Below, piece after piece: positions 11,456 through 23,295 of a DNA stretch of 64,000 nucleotides. Where the stretch lies: NCBI GenBank assembly GCA_036874045.1, contig JAZBRI010000003.1, positions 20,313,501 to 20,377,500 of the forward strand. The letters run 5' to 3'. The position numbers and the translations under genes are program-made. The notes below the pieces were generated by a model. The model saw only the letters and a program-made list of their open reading frames with translations. It did no database searches and had not been told where the DNA came from. The DNA is from Cymodocea nodosa (lineage: Eukaryota; Streptophyta; Magnoliopsida; Alismatales; Cymodoceaceae). Numbering within the stretch: position 1 is the first letter of the stretch; every line of letters starts with the position of its first letter.

Positions 11456-14400
11456 TTTAGGTCATTCACTGCCACAAATTCCTAAAAAGTTATCTGATCC
11501 TGGAATCCCTGTTATATCATCCACCATAGGAAATACCATTCTAGAAAGAACCTTAATAGACTTAGGTGCAGGTATAAATATTATGCCAAGTGATATATTT
11601 GCATCCTTAGGATTAGAAGACTTAACTCCTACTAGTACGGTCATTCAATTAGCTGATAGAAGTATAAGATACCCTAGAGGAAAAATAGATGATGTCTTAA
11701 TTAAAATCAAGAATTTTATAAATCCTATTGATATTGTAATTTTGGATTCCCAACAAATTAAGCATAAACATAGTGATACATCTTTAATTTTGGGAAGGCC
11801 ATTTTTAGCAACATCAGGGGCTATTATAAATTGTAAAACTGGAGTAATGAAATTAGCATATGGTAATGAGGATACTCAATTAAATATTTTCAAACCAGAA
11901 AGGTTTGAGGAGTTAGAAATGTCCTTACATACCATAGACTTTTTAGAGGATGAAGGAGATATGTTAGATGATGTGATTCAAGAAGAATTAAATAGGCAAA
12001 TCAATTTTGAAACTTTAGAAGAAAGTGAAAGCATAAATATAAAAGGAGATTAGGAAGAAATTAATTTAAAAAATGATGATGTTCAATTAGGAGCTCTAGT
12101 TTCTGATGGGCAGCATTTGGAATTAAAACCTTTACCTCCTGAATTAACCTATATATTTCTGGAAGATAAACGGACCTGTCCAATCATTATTACTTCAAAT
12201 TTGAAAGATGATCAAATAGCTAAATTAAAAGAGGTAATAAAAAGTTATAAAGAAGCAATAGGATGGACTATGACTGATATAAAAGGGTTAAGTTCAACTT
12301 TATGCTGTCACCACATATATTTAGAAGAGAATGCTAAACTTGTTAGAATTTCTGAGAGAAGATTAAATCCAAACCTTAAGGAAGTAGTTAGGAAGGAAAT
12401 AGTTAAATGGTTAGATAATGATATAATATACCTGATTTCTGATAGCTCGTGGGTTAGTCCAATCCATGTAGTTCCCAAGAAATCAAGATTAACAGTTATT
12501 AGGAATGAAAGTCAAGACTTGATACCTACTAGAATTCAATTAGGTTGGAGAGTATGTATAGACTATAGAAAGCTGAATGCTATGACTAGGAAAGATCATT
12601 TTCCCTTACCTTTTATAGATCAAATGTTGGAAAGATTAGCAAGGTAAGAATATTTTTGTTTCCTAGACAGGTATTCAGGGTATAATCAAATTCTAGTAGC
12701 ATTAGAGGATCAAGAGAAAACAACTTTCACCTGTCCTAATGGAACTTATGCTTTTAAAAGAATGTCATTCGGATTATGTAATGCACCAGCTACCTTTCAA
12801 AAGTGTGTGCAGGGCATATTTACTGGAATGACTGATGAATTTTTAGAAATATTTTGGATGATTTTACTGTATATGGCAACTTATATGAAGTGTGTTTAAG
12901 CAATTTAGACTAAATATTAAAACGCTGTGTGGAAAAAAATTTGGTTTTAAATTGGGGAAAATGTCACTTCATGGTTAAACAAGGAATAGTCTTAGGGCAT
13001 GTTGTTTCTTAAAAAGGGTTGGAAGTAGATAAAGCTAAAATAGAAGTAATTTCTAATCTACCAGAACCTAAATTAGTAAAATATATTAAATCATTTCTAG
13101 TACATGCTGGTTTTTATGGAAGATTTATTAAAGACTTTAGCAAGATAGCTAGACCTTTAACTAATCTATTAAAAGATGTTCCATTTAACTTTGATAAAAA
13201 TTGCAAGGAAGCATTTTTTAGACTTAAGACTAGCTTAATTTCAACTCCTATAATTCAAGCACCTAATTGGAACCATCCATTCGAATTAATGTGCGATGCT
13301 TCTGATTTTGCTGTAGGAGTAGTGTTAGGACAAAAAATAGAAAAATCTCCTAGAGTGATTCATTATGCAAGCAAAACCTTAAATGATGCTCAAGTTAATT
13401 ACACAACTACTGTAAAAGAATTATTAGCTGTTGTGTTTGCTTTAGAAAAGTTTAGATCATATTTGATTGGAGCTAAAGTAATAGTATACACGGATCATTC
13501 AGCTCTAAAACATCTAATAAAGAAAAAAGAAACTAAACCTAGATTGATCCGATGGATATTATTATTGCAAGAATTCAATCTAGAAATTAAAGATAAAAAA
13601 GGTTGTGAGAATGTAGTAGCAAATCATTTATCAAGATTACAAATAGAAAAATCAAATATTGAAATTAAGGATAATTTTCCTGATGAACAATTAATGACCA
13701 TCAACACAATGCCTTAGTATGCAGACATAGTTAATTACTTAGTTATTGGTTTAACACCTAAGGATTGGAATAGACAGGATAAGAAATTGTTTTTCTCAAG
13801 AGTAAAATATTACTATTGGGAAGACCCTTACTTATTTAAGAAATGTCCTGATCTGGTTTTAAGGAGGTGTGTTCTAGAAACTGAATATTCGAGCATATTG
13901 TCTTTCTGTCATGACCAAGCTTGTGGAGGACATTTTGGTTCAGGGAAAACTGCTGCAAAAATTCTGCAATGTGGGTTTTATTGGCCAACACTATTCAAAG
14001 ATGCTCATAAATATTGCTTAAGTTGTTTAAGATGTCAACAAATAGGAAGAATATCAAAGAGGAATATGATGCCTCTAAATCCTATTGTTGAGGTTGAAAT
14101 CTTTGATGTGTGGGGAATAGATTTTATGGGTCCATTTCCTATATCTAATCAATTTAATTACATATTGTTGGGAGTGGATTATGTATCTAAATGGATAGAA
14201 GCTATTCCTACAAAAACTAACAATAACAAAGTGGTAATACAATTTATAAGAACAAATATATTTGCTAGATTTGGAATACCTAAAGCTATTATCAGTGATA
14301 GAGGAACTCATTTCTGTAATAGAAGTTTTGAAGCCTTAATGAAGAAATATGGAGTAAACTACAAAATTGCAACATCATGTCATCTGCAAACAAGTGGACA

Positions 14401-15013
14401 AGTAGAAAGTGCAAACAAACAAATTAAATTAATCTTGGAAAAAGTAGTAAATCCTTCTAGAACAGATTGGGCTAATAGATTGATTGATGCACTTTGGGCT
14501 TATAGAATTGCTTATAAAACGAGCTTAGGTATGTCACCTTTTAGGCTAGTATATGGAAAAAGTTGTCATTTACCTGCTGAAATAGAACATAAAGCTTATT
14601 GAGCTTTAAAAACTCTGAACACTAATTTAAATCAAGCTGCTGAAAATAGGAAAATGCAACTAATTGAATTAGAAGAATTTAGAAATGAAGCTTATTCAAA
14701 GATTGTAAGAGAAAAAGAGAAAATTAAATTCTGACATGATAGAAAAATTATTCCTAAAAACTTTGAGATAGGACAAGAAGTATATCTTTATATGGCTAGA
14801 CTCCATAACCATCTAGGAAAATTAAGATCTAGATGGGCAAGACCTTACATAGTTCAAAATGTTTATCCTTATGGAGCTATTGAAATTGAAAATCCTAAAA
14901 ATCAGAATATATTTAAAGTAAATGGACAAAAACTTAAACCTATTCTAAAAACACCAAAAAGCTCCTTTGGAATTATAGAAGAAATCAGAGTAGACTACTC
15001 GAGTTTTACTTAG
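11456..15013 (+). mobile_element. Ty3/gypsy (Athila-type) pol, copy 2
   Basis: Domains in order: retropepsin (11462-12053, active-site region IDLGAG, substrate flap region and LILGRPFL), RT (12117 to about 12960, with RRLNPNLKEVV, WVSPIHVVPKK, CIDYRKLN, DRYSGYNQI), RNase H (13019-13670, [18 protein letters not shown]), integrase (13740-14602, zinc finger H..H..C..C, core [25 protein letters not shown]) and a C-terminal GPF/R-type tail (14792-15013). The RT catalytic box is hit by a one-base deletion near 12854, so FMDDFTVYG reads out of frame. Other damage includes TAG at 12052, a TAA just after 12645, a Trp-to-TAG change at 13715-13717 and TGA at 14600. The best pol copy in the window, but not functional. 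Confidence 0.92.
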
Positions 15014-15029
15014 TAAGAAATCAATTTTT

Positions 15030-15540
15030 ATGTTTATATATATATATATATATATATAACATTAAAAATATATATAAAACAAAAATAGTTGTGTTTCAAC
15101 CGACTGGATCCATCGGTATGGTCGGAAAATTAAAAAATATTTAGGTCTGACTGAAGCGTAGCATCGGTATGACCGGAACATTAAAAAAATATTGGTTTTA
15201 CCAAAGCATAGTATCGGTTAAACTGGAAAAAAAATTGTATATTAATTTTCAGAAAAAAATTTTGTTTTACCGAAACATAGTATCGGTTCAACCGAAAGAA
15301 AGATAAAAAAATAAAAAAGTATTTAGGTCTGACCGAAGCATAGTATCGGTTAAACCTATAAAAAAAAAAATAGAAAAACTATTCTCTATAATATTTTTAT
15401 TATTATATTTGCTTGTACGGGGAGTCCGTTGAGTTACGCTTAACTCAACGAGCTTACTCTGTTAAGTCTTGATTTAGTCAACGAGCTTATTCCGTTGAGT
15501 TACCTGTAACACAACGGAGTACTGTAGCTAAGACCACGGA
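15030..15540 (+). repeat. Post-pol AT run and two palindromic motif arrays
   Basis: After the pol stop there is an AT dinucleotide tract (about 15036-15057). A first array follows (about 15105-15360) of CGGTATGACCG / CGGTTCAACCG-type dyads separated by A-rich spacers. A second array (about 15415-15515) is made of CGTTGAGTTA..TAACTCAACG hairpins; the best pair has 10-bp arms and a 4-base loop. The two arrays use different motif families. No coding potential. Confidence 0.8.
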
Positions 15541-15701
15541 TAAAATAGTAATAGTTGGTTCAGGAAATGACCTGATTACCCGCCTAAACTTAGTGCTTAT
15601 TTAAACTAAAACCTAAGGTTTTGGGGGCATTATCCGACAAATCATTTAGAATCTAGAATAGTAGAAATCAGAGCGATTACGTGCTGTTGTGTAACTCCAC
15701 G

Positions 15702-17930
15702 ATGATGAAGATGACGCCTGAATTCTGGGAAGATGTTGTTGATACATCAGAATTTCTAAGGGAATCAGAAGAGTGGCACACACGGTAGAAGATCAGAAAT
15801 ACGACAAGAGAGAAAGAGCTACAAAAGGTAGAATCAGAACTTTTCAAGTTGAGAAGAGATTTAGTAGATATGGATATACGAATACCACAAATAATGGAAA
15901 CACGAATCAGAATAGCAACAGAAATAGCTGTAAGTAAGGAAAGACAAATAAGGCCAAGTAATGAAGTTGCCCTAGAATTAATCCAGTGTAAGTCCCGACT
16001 CTGGTTCAAAAGACGAATCTGTAGACAAGTTAAACAGGTGATCTGGGAGCAAGAAAGGAAAGCAAATGAAGAGGCAACTGAAGAACGGGAGGAACCAACT
16101 GCTGAAAGACCTGTTCCTGAGGAGCAGCAGTCTGGACCTTCAGTTCCACCATTTAAGCCATTGACACGAGCAAAAATGATGGGGCCTTCGACTGAAGAAG
16201 AAATAAGAGAATTTGCAGAACTGGTTCAAGTTGGAAAAAACCAAGGAGAATCAGAAGATTTGGTAGTGGCTAAAGCACATCTGGTGTTTGATGCACTGTA
16301 CAAAAAGAGGGCTACAGAAAAGTTGAAAGCCCAATATAAAATTAAAGTGGAACAGCATCAAGAAGCTATTGCCAGAACTATTGTTAGAGATGCTGCAAAA
16401 GAAGTTGAAGCTGGTCCTTTGAGACTAGCAATTATTGGAAGAATTAAATAGGAAGAGCCAGTACCTGTGGTTCGAAAGCCTACAAAGCCTATTTTTGTAG
16501 ATTTAATTTCAGAAGATGAAGAGGAAGAACAGGCACAACTAATCAGAAAAAAGAAAGAAAAAGAAAAAGTGCCTGATTATAAAGAAATTAAATCTGAAAT
16601 ACCAATTTTTACAGTGCATGTGGAGCAGATTTTTATTAACCTGCTATCCGAATCTGAGAAGGAGTAGGAGGAGCAAAGAAAAGAAAAAAATCAGGCTGAA
16701 ATTAGTTTGCAGCCTGTACAAGAAGAAACAGAAATTAGGGTAGAAACTGAATTGCCCGTGACTCCATCCCAATCTGTTACAGAATCAGAAAGAATAGTAA
16801 CAGAACAGATTGGTAGTCAGGAGGAAGAAGAAAGAGAAGAAAATGAAGAGGTTGAAAGAAGCCATTTGGACAAAAATAATTTCACAGATTCCACTGAAGA
16901 GCAAGAAACTCTTCAGCAAATTATGGAAAGAATTCAAGACAGAGTGGAGAGTTCTGCCGGCTCACCACCACAGACAGAAGCAAAAGCAAAAATTCAGAAA
17001 TCTAAAGAGAATGTCCAAATGCAACCTATGCTAGAGGAAGAGCAAGAGCAAACCCCTCTAGAGCAACAAAATCACCTTCCTGACCCGACTGAAACAACAA
17101 TTTTGAATGAAGTACATTTTTGTAGTCAGGAAGCTTATATCAAATACCAAGAAATAAGGGGTTACGATATTATTTACAGTAGACCAGTAAATTGGGATGG
17201 AATGCAAGAAATCAAAGATCTATTTGAATTCCAAGGTCTACTGCAATTTATATCTCAAGATAGAGGGCATGTAGTATATGAGAATTTAGTGCCTTGTTTC
17301 TATGCAAATTTAAGAGAAGGAGAAGGAGAATTAATTTCAAACGTGGAGGAAGCTGATGTACAGATAACACCAAAGCTTCTCCACAACATATTTGGTTTAA
17401 AGAATGAAGGAACAAAAATTTTGGAGGATACAACTGCAGTTGAATGGACTAAGCAGCAAATTAAGGATTTTTTAGCTATCAATCCTGGTGTGCCATTATT
17501 AAACAGATTGAAGCATTTAAATGGTAAAGCACACATGGTAGCTAACATTCTGATTAAGAATGTCTATCAACGATAGGGCCATGACATAGAATTAAGTCAA
17601 TTTGTCAAATGGGCCACATATGCAGTTGTAAATAAGATCCAAATAAATTGGTTTGCAGTTTTTATCTCCAAGCTGAAAACAGTAAAGAAGAAATTATTTT
17701 ATAGAGATTTGATTCCACTACTGATGGTGGATAGTATTGATTTCACTAAATGGACATCGAAAAGGATAATATCTAGAACCATTTCAGTGAAAGAATACTG
17801 AAATTTTGTAGCTGCAGAATTAGCTGTACCTTCTGGAGAAATTGCAGGAGCAGTAGAGAGGATAAATCAATTAGAGCAGCAATTAGAAAAACTCCAGAAG
17901 GAAGTAGATGAACTTAGGCATAGAGATTAA
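15702..17930 (+). pseudogene. ATHILA-type / plant 'transposase_32-like' ORF downstream of pol
   Basis: A single frame of 742 codons from ATG 15702 (MMKMTPEFWEDVVD) to TAA 17928-17930, interrupted only by nonsense codons: TAG at 15786, 16449, 16665 and 17574 and TGA at 17799. There is no frameshift. The first half is charged and Glu/Lys-rich. The conserved part (about 17110-17480: FCSQEAYIKYQEIRGYDIIY, then CFYANLREGEGE, then ITPKLLHNIFGL) resembles the ATHILA ORF-1 / putative plant transposon protein family found after pol in Athila elements. The last 28 residues form a leucine-heptad coiled coil (INQLEQQLEKLQKEVDEL). Function of the family is unknown. Confidence 0.75.
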
Positions 17931-18360
17931 ATTGTATTGTTCGTCTACTTGTGTAAAATTGTATGAAATTGTATGATGTACTTGTAATGTAATTGATTCA
18001 TATTAATGAATATAATTTTTCAGATGCAATTTTCATACTTATTTGAATGTGAAATGAATAGAATTTATTGAATATTATGTAATTTGTGGAACTTTATGAA
18101 TATGTAACAAATTTACAATTTGCTGAATGACAGGATAACTGCTTAAAAATTTTTGCATGTTATAAGGTAAAATGTAAATTCTGCATAACATAAAATGACC
18201 TGCAATTTAAATCTTTATATAATGTTCAGATTTAAATATATTTTAATCAAAATGAGGCATTAATGACATAGATTTAACTTTATTACAATTAGCAGAATGA
18301 CAAAGAAAAAAAAAAAAAAAAAACAGAATAGAAAACTTACGAGAGTGAAAATTAGAAGTT
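17931..18360. other. AT-rich spacer, no gene
   Basis: Untranslated AT-rich sequence after the ATHILA-type ORF, ending in an A18 homopolymer near 18305-18323. I see no LTR start, primer-binding site or ORF in it. Confidence 0.6.
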
Positions 18361-18365
18361 GCCAA

Positions 18366-18545
18366 GTGTTAACTCAACGAAGTAATTCCATTGAGTTAAC
18401 CGTAACTCCACGAGGTAAGTAATATAATATAAGGTCACTCCGTTGAGTTATCTGTAAATCAACGAAGTTAGTCCATGGAGTTAGCAACAGTAACCGACTG
18501 TGTTCTATTGAGTAATCTATAACTCAACGAGGTTAGTTCGTGGAT
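18366..18545 (+). repeat. GTTGAGTTA / TAACTCAAC palindromic array upstream of gag
   Basis: Several copies of the dyad CGTTGAGTTA..TAACTCAACGA with degenerate variants (CCATTGAGTTA, TAACTCCACGAGG, TAAATCAACGAAG) alternate over 180 bases. The same motif family recurs after pol, before the F-box ORF and inside the LTR of this element group. Confidence 0.8.
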
Positions 18546-19038
18546 TAAGTAGAACGGTTATTCTTTTAACCACAAACGAAACTTCGTCGGTTTAGCGGTT
18601 ACCAAAATTTGAAATTAGTAGTAGTACACATACCCATTAAAATAGGAACCACGATGCACGTTGCAAGACACGTTCTTGCAACGAGATTTATTCATTTTAT
18701 GGATGCGTAGTATATATATGAAACAGAATGTTATTTACGAGTTACCAGCACTTTTAAGAGAAAGGAGAAAGCATTGGAGGAACTGGAAGGAGAAGCAGCT
18801 GATTCAACCTTCATCCGACAACAAATATTTATAGAATGGAAAGCTTCAGACTAGTATGTAATTAATCTTCTGTTATTTATTTATGAGCACATGGACTCGT
18901 TCTTTAAGCACTAAATGATTAGTAAGAACACCTATCCAGGAATTTTCATTGTAAAGGGGTACTGAAAATTTTTCTGAACTGAACTTTAACGAAATTCTTT
19001 GGGGTGTAGCTAACCTTTCTTTAAAAGAGAACGTAGAG
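18546..19038 (+). other. Leader of the gag ORF
   Basis: About 490 bases without an ORF. It runs directly into the gag start codon at 19039 (context AGAGATGGCT). A canonical primer-binding site (TGGCGCC type) was not found, so the 5' end of the gag-bearing unit cannot be fixed. Confidence 0.5.
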
Positions 19039-20226
19039 ATGGCTGCTCTAGTAGAAAAACCATTAGGAGAGATTCTGTATCCTGAATTAATTGATGAACC
19101 TTCATGTATTCGATTACCAAACTTTGAGGGAGATAGGTTTGAACTGAAATCTAATTATATTAGTCAATTGCCACATTTTCATGGATTAGAAAGAGAGGAT
19201 GCCTATTATTTCCTTAGAGAATTTAACGAAGTTTGTCAAATGATGAGAATGCCGAACATGAGTATAGATGCTATTAAACTTAGATATATCCCTTTTGCTT
19301 TAAAAGATACAGCTAAGAGATGGTTATATACTTTGTCGCCTGATTCAATTTTTACATGGACTAAATTTTGCTCTGTTTTTCTGGAAAAATACTATCCAAC
19401 ACATCAAACGATTAAAAAGAAGAAAGAAATATTAATGTGTAGCCAAAAACAGGGTGAATCATTCTGGAAATATTTTGAAAGATTTAAAGATTTACTGACT
19501 CAATGTCTACATCATGCAATGAGTAAAGCACAATTAATAGGCATAATTTATGAAGGCATAGATGTTTCAACGAAATCTTTATTAGAATCTACTTGTCAAA
19601 ATGGATTTTTAAAATTATGTAGTGAAGAAGCATGGGCATATTTAGATAATTTTGCAAAAAGAACTACACAGTGGGAAAATTCGGCTGAAGCTATTGTAGA
19701 TAAAAGATTATTGCCAAGAGGAATGCATGAAATAGATTCCAATACTATGCTTGAGGTGAAATTAAATGAATTAACAAACAAAAAAGAAGAGTTATCATTA
19801 AATCAAAAGCTAGCATAAAAAAATACAAACATAAATGACTTAGATATTATTTATGCTAGAAACCAGAGAGATAACTTGGGCAATTCTTATAATCCTAATT
19901 GGAGAAATCACCCGAATTTATCTTGGAGAAACAACAATTTCCAGGGAGGAGAAAATATAAATGAGAAGAACATAAGTTATGAAGTATTAATTGAACAAGG
20001 AGCTAGAATAGAGAAATTAGAAAAGATAATCCAACAAGTAAACAATCGTCTAGAATTTATATTTGGAAATGCTGTAAATCAAAATCAGAATAGAAATATA
20101 CCACTTAGATAGAAGGAACCAATGGAAGTTAGACCTACTAGAGGATTGCCAATACAAGCTATACCTAATCTTGTCAATAGAACGGTTAATGAAATTGATA
20201 CCTCTTCTGGGAGGGTAACTGAATGA
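19039..20226 (+). pseudogene. Athila-type gag (retrotransposon capsid) ORF
   Basis: A 396-codon frame from ATG 19039 (MAALVEKPLGEI) to TGA 20224-20226, with only two internal stops (TAA 19816, TAG 20110) and no frameshift. The retrotrans_gag core is clear at residues 50-170: LPHFHGLEREDAYYFLREF, KDTAKRWLYTL, FCSVFLEKYYP, GESFWKYFERFKDLLTQC. After it comes the Athila-type YNPNWRNHPNLSW motif, then a short coiled coil (IEKLEKIIQQVNNRLEF). It lacks a zinc knuckle and does not lead into protease; the frame closes and an F-box ORF follows. Gag would form the virus-like particle. The layout is that of a gag-only (TR-GAG-like) derivative; that part is inference. Confidence 0.85.
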
Positions 20227-20289
20227 AGCAGCATATCTGAAGCAACTATCTATATGTATATATGTTTTTATTTTTATTTTAAGTTAATA

Positions 20290-20360
20290 GTATCGTAGAG
20301 TTAATTTTTAACTCAACGAACTTAGTCCGTTGAGTTATGCCTTAACTCCACGAGGGTATG
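20290..20360 (+). repeat. Hairpin motif pair between gag and the F-box ORF
   Basis: AGAGTTA..TAACTCAACG is followed by CCGTTGAGTTA..TTAACTCCACGAGG, the same dyad family as at 18366-18545. The pair sits 60-130 bases before the F-box start codon and marks this stretch as retroelement rather than host-gene sequence. Confidence 0.75.
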
Positions 20361-20383
20361 CAGTAGTTATGTTAATTTTTGTC

Positions 20384-20410
20384 TCTACTAAATTTTTTTT
20401 TATTTTACAG
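20384..20410 (+). promoter_or_regulatory. Possible 3' splice site before the F-box ORF
   Basis: A branch-point-like CTACTAA is followed by a T-rich tract and TTTTACAG, ending 9 bases upstream of the F-box ATG at 20420. This is a good plant acceptor by eye. It would let the ORF be expressed from a spliced retroelement transcript, or could be the relic of an intron in the captured gene. No donor has been established. Confidence 0.45.
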
Positions 20411-20419
20411 AATCGACAA

Positions 20420-21559
20420 ATGGAATTAATGCAATTACCGTTGGATGCACAAAGGGAAATACTAAGTAATTTGTCAACTAAAGATTTGTGCAGGATGTGT
20501 TGTGTATCAAAGGAAATTAAAGACTGTATTGAAGAAAAATATTTTCAGGGACTACAAGCTGCAAAAATGACTAAGATTAGAGATCGATTCATATGGAGGT
20601 CATTTAATCGTAGTTCAAATACCCATGAATATTTGGCTATGGAAGAAACTACTAGAACTCCACCCAATGCATTAGAAGGAATGAGTCATATTATGGGGAT
20701 AGATGAAGGATTAATCATATACAAGACGAGACCAAGGTATACAAGTTTATCATTACTTGAGATTTTGATAAGAAATCCTATAACAGGAGAAGAATGTAAT
20801 ATAGGAAGACCTAATATATTTGAAGCACCAACTTAAAATTGTGGGTCAGCTTTAATATTTTCTGATAAAAATTCTGCAATTCCTGAAAAATTATATTATT
20901 GGAGACCTATAGGAAATTGGGGTGAAGATTTACGCTTAAGTGTGTATAATTTTCTGAACAGATCTTGGAATGAAAACATTATAATATATCTAGGATAGAA
21001 ATCATTAATTAACCAAACACATGTCATACTTGATGGTTATATTTATTTAGTCACGGAGATATCAATAGCATATAGATCTGATTTATACATAGTGAGTATA
21101 GACAGTTATGATGATTATACAGAAATTTTACCTGTCCCAAGTGGAATAGCTAAACCACCATATGAAAAATTTAATAAAATTCAAATAGGAATGTGGTATA
21201 ATGAAAAAGATGATCCTACTTTATGTCTAATAAGATGGTGGGATGAACTGATGAAATTTCAAATATGGATTATGAAAGACATGAATGAATGGAAGTGGGA
21301 AGAGGAGTATATTGAAATAGATGTAGAAATAGAAACTACTACATTACCCTGGAACCAAAAAGGATCCCTTTCTGCATTACATATCATTAATGGTAATACA
21401 CTCGTAGTTGGAATTTATAATATATTGCATGTTTACAAATTAAAAAGGACCAAGAACTGCATTAAAACAGAATTAATAGCAAGAAGAACTATGCCTAAAA
21501 AGTTTGCTTGGACTGATACATTTATTCCATTTGTTTCTACTTTTCAATCATGTTCTTAA
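20420..21559 (+). pseudogene. F-box protein ORF captured in a gypsy-type retroelement
   Basis: A 380-codon frame starting MELMQLPLDAQREILSNLS, interrupted only by TAA at codon 139 (20834) and TAG at codon 193 (20996). The first 42 residues are a convincing F-box (LPLDAQREILSNL, DLCRMCCVSKEIKDCI), the Skp1-binding part of SCF ubiquitin ligases. The remainder resembles an F-box-associated beta-propeller: GIDEGLIIYK, LEILIRNPITGEE, YWRPIGNW, VILDGYIYLV, ALHIINGNTLVVGIYN. There is no intron inside. Upstream is a gag ORF and hairpin motifs. Downstream are purine tracts and a long LTR. F-box proteins recruit substrates for ubiquitination; what this one targets cannot be told. The alternative is a host F-box gene into which fragments were inserted on both sides. 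Confidence 0.8.
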
Positions 21560-23295
21560 GCTGTGATTTTGTGTGTTTAATGTTGTGTATTCTGCATTTT
21601 TTTTTTTTTTTAAAAAAAAGGAATTTTGAAGTTTTTCATGTTCATTTTATAAAACAAAAAAAAACAAAATATCAATCCAGTTTGTTGTTATCTATTCTGG
21701 GAAACCAACTAGCTTGCTTGTGAGCCACCAAAGGCATAGAAACCTGGGTTCCACACAAGACACTGATTTATTAATACCTGTTAAATGTTATTTTGTTTTA
21801 TATTCTGTGTTTATCTAGGAATGAAAAGTTTTTCAGAATCAAAAATCGGAATATGCAGAAGGAGATACAAATGACAAGGTATGTAACCAATTACTTATCC
21901 TGAATTTTAAATCAAACAAAACTTTATTCATGCCTGCTACAATTACTGTACTTATTGTCAAATCTTTTACATTGAGGACAATGCAAAATGTAGGTATGGG
22001 GGGAGGTAATTAAAGTAACAGCCATGTAAGTTTGTTAATTAAAGGAATTAAAATGGTACTGCAAAGTTTTGAGGAAATTGAAAATTTTTATGAACTTGCT
22101 GTAACTATCCGATAATTGAGACTGTAAAATTTTTATAAACTGCTTGAATGTTATATTTAGAAGGCTATAGAAGATGCTATAGAATTTATTATTTATGTAA
22201 ATCTAGATATAGTATCTTATGATTTTTCTGAATTTCATGAGTTTAACAGTTTCACGAATTTAAAATGAAATCAGAATATTTAATGCTTAATCAGAAAATT
22301 ATCTGAAGTCCTGAAGGAGCTGAGATGTGAATTCTAGATTAAATAAAACACATATGATGAAAGATACATTTACTTTGACTGATTGAACTTGTAAAATGAT
22401 TTATGTGTAGATCTTATTAAACTACAGATAAAGTATGAACTTATTGTTATGGATTCATATCTTTAGTAAATGATAGAAGCAGGATTATATGAGATTGGTG
22501 TTTTACTGCATCTATATTAATGAAATACGTGCATATACAGTATGTGATTAATGCTTTGTTTTGTGTGTGCATTTATTTTTAGAAAAAGAAAAAAAAACCT
22601 TGAGAGTTTATTGACTTGTTTGATCACGAGCCTTTTGTACTTAAGCAGATAGGTATGTAAGGATTGTTGACCTGAAAAAGGACTCTAAAAATCTGGCAAC
22701 CTAAGATCTTGATCAGATCTGGGATTGTTGACTGAAAGCTTGTTACATGGGTACATTAGAAAGCTCTTGCATGATTCAAGCTTGTCAAATTAACTTTTAA
22801 AGTACAAAAAAAAAAGAAAAAAGAAACATATACTGTTCTGAAAGATACAAGTGTTTTGTGAAATACAAATATCTTATGAATCAAGTATATTTTCTGTTAT
22901 CTAGAATTGCTGAAATATGAATCTGGAATTGACTTTTGAAGTTGTTTAATGGAAATACAATTCTTTATTCTACTTGTCTTAATCAGATTGAATTGGATTG
23001 TACTTTAATTTGTATGTTGTTTAAATTTCTTCTGGAAAAACTTCTTGGAAAATTCAGGATTATAGATGATGAAAAGAAGAACAAACGATAATATAATTAA
23101 CACCTATATGAAGATGATATACTTTGTATGTAATTTACATATATTCTAAATATCTTTGCAGGTTAATTACTGAAACATATAGAATATATGTTTATGCTAA
23201 ACAGAAGAAAAAAAAAAACAAAAGGGGGAGAATTAATTCTAGCACTTTTTGAAAGACCAATTAATTAAATCTTAGTTTGCTAAGGGACTAGCAAA
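21560..23295 (+). other. 3' untranslated region of the F-box-bearing element
   Basis: About 1.7 kb of AT-rich non-coding sequence with a T/A homopolymer near 21596-21619. At 21974-22012 a sequence of the kind seen near the 3' end of Athila elements occurs (TTGAGGACAATG, then AGGTATGGGGGGAGG). A second purine tract (ACAAAAGGGGGAGAA) lies at 23218-23232. No ORF or RNA gene recognised. Confidence 0.6.

Noticed and set aside
15615..15640. Possible primer-binding site GGTTTTGGGGGCATTATCC
   Set aside because: Only loosely like the TGGCGCC-type site of gypsy elements, and the sequence before it does not match the LTR at 23311.
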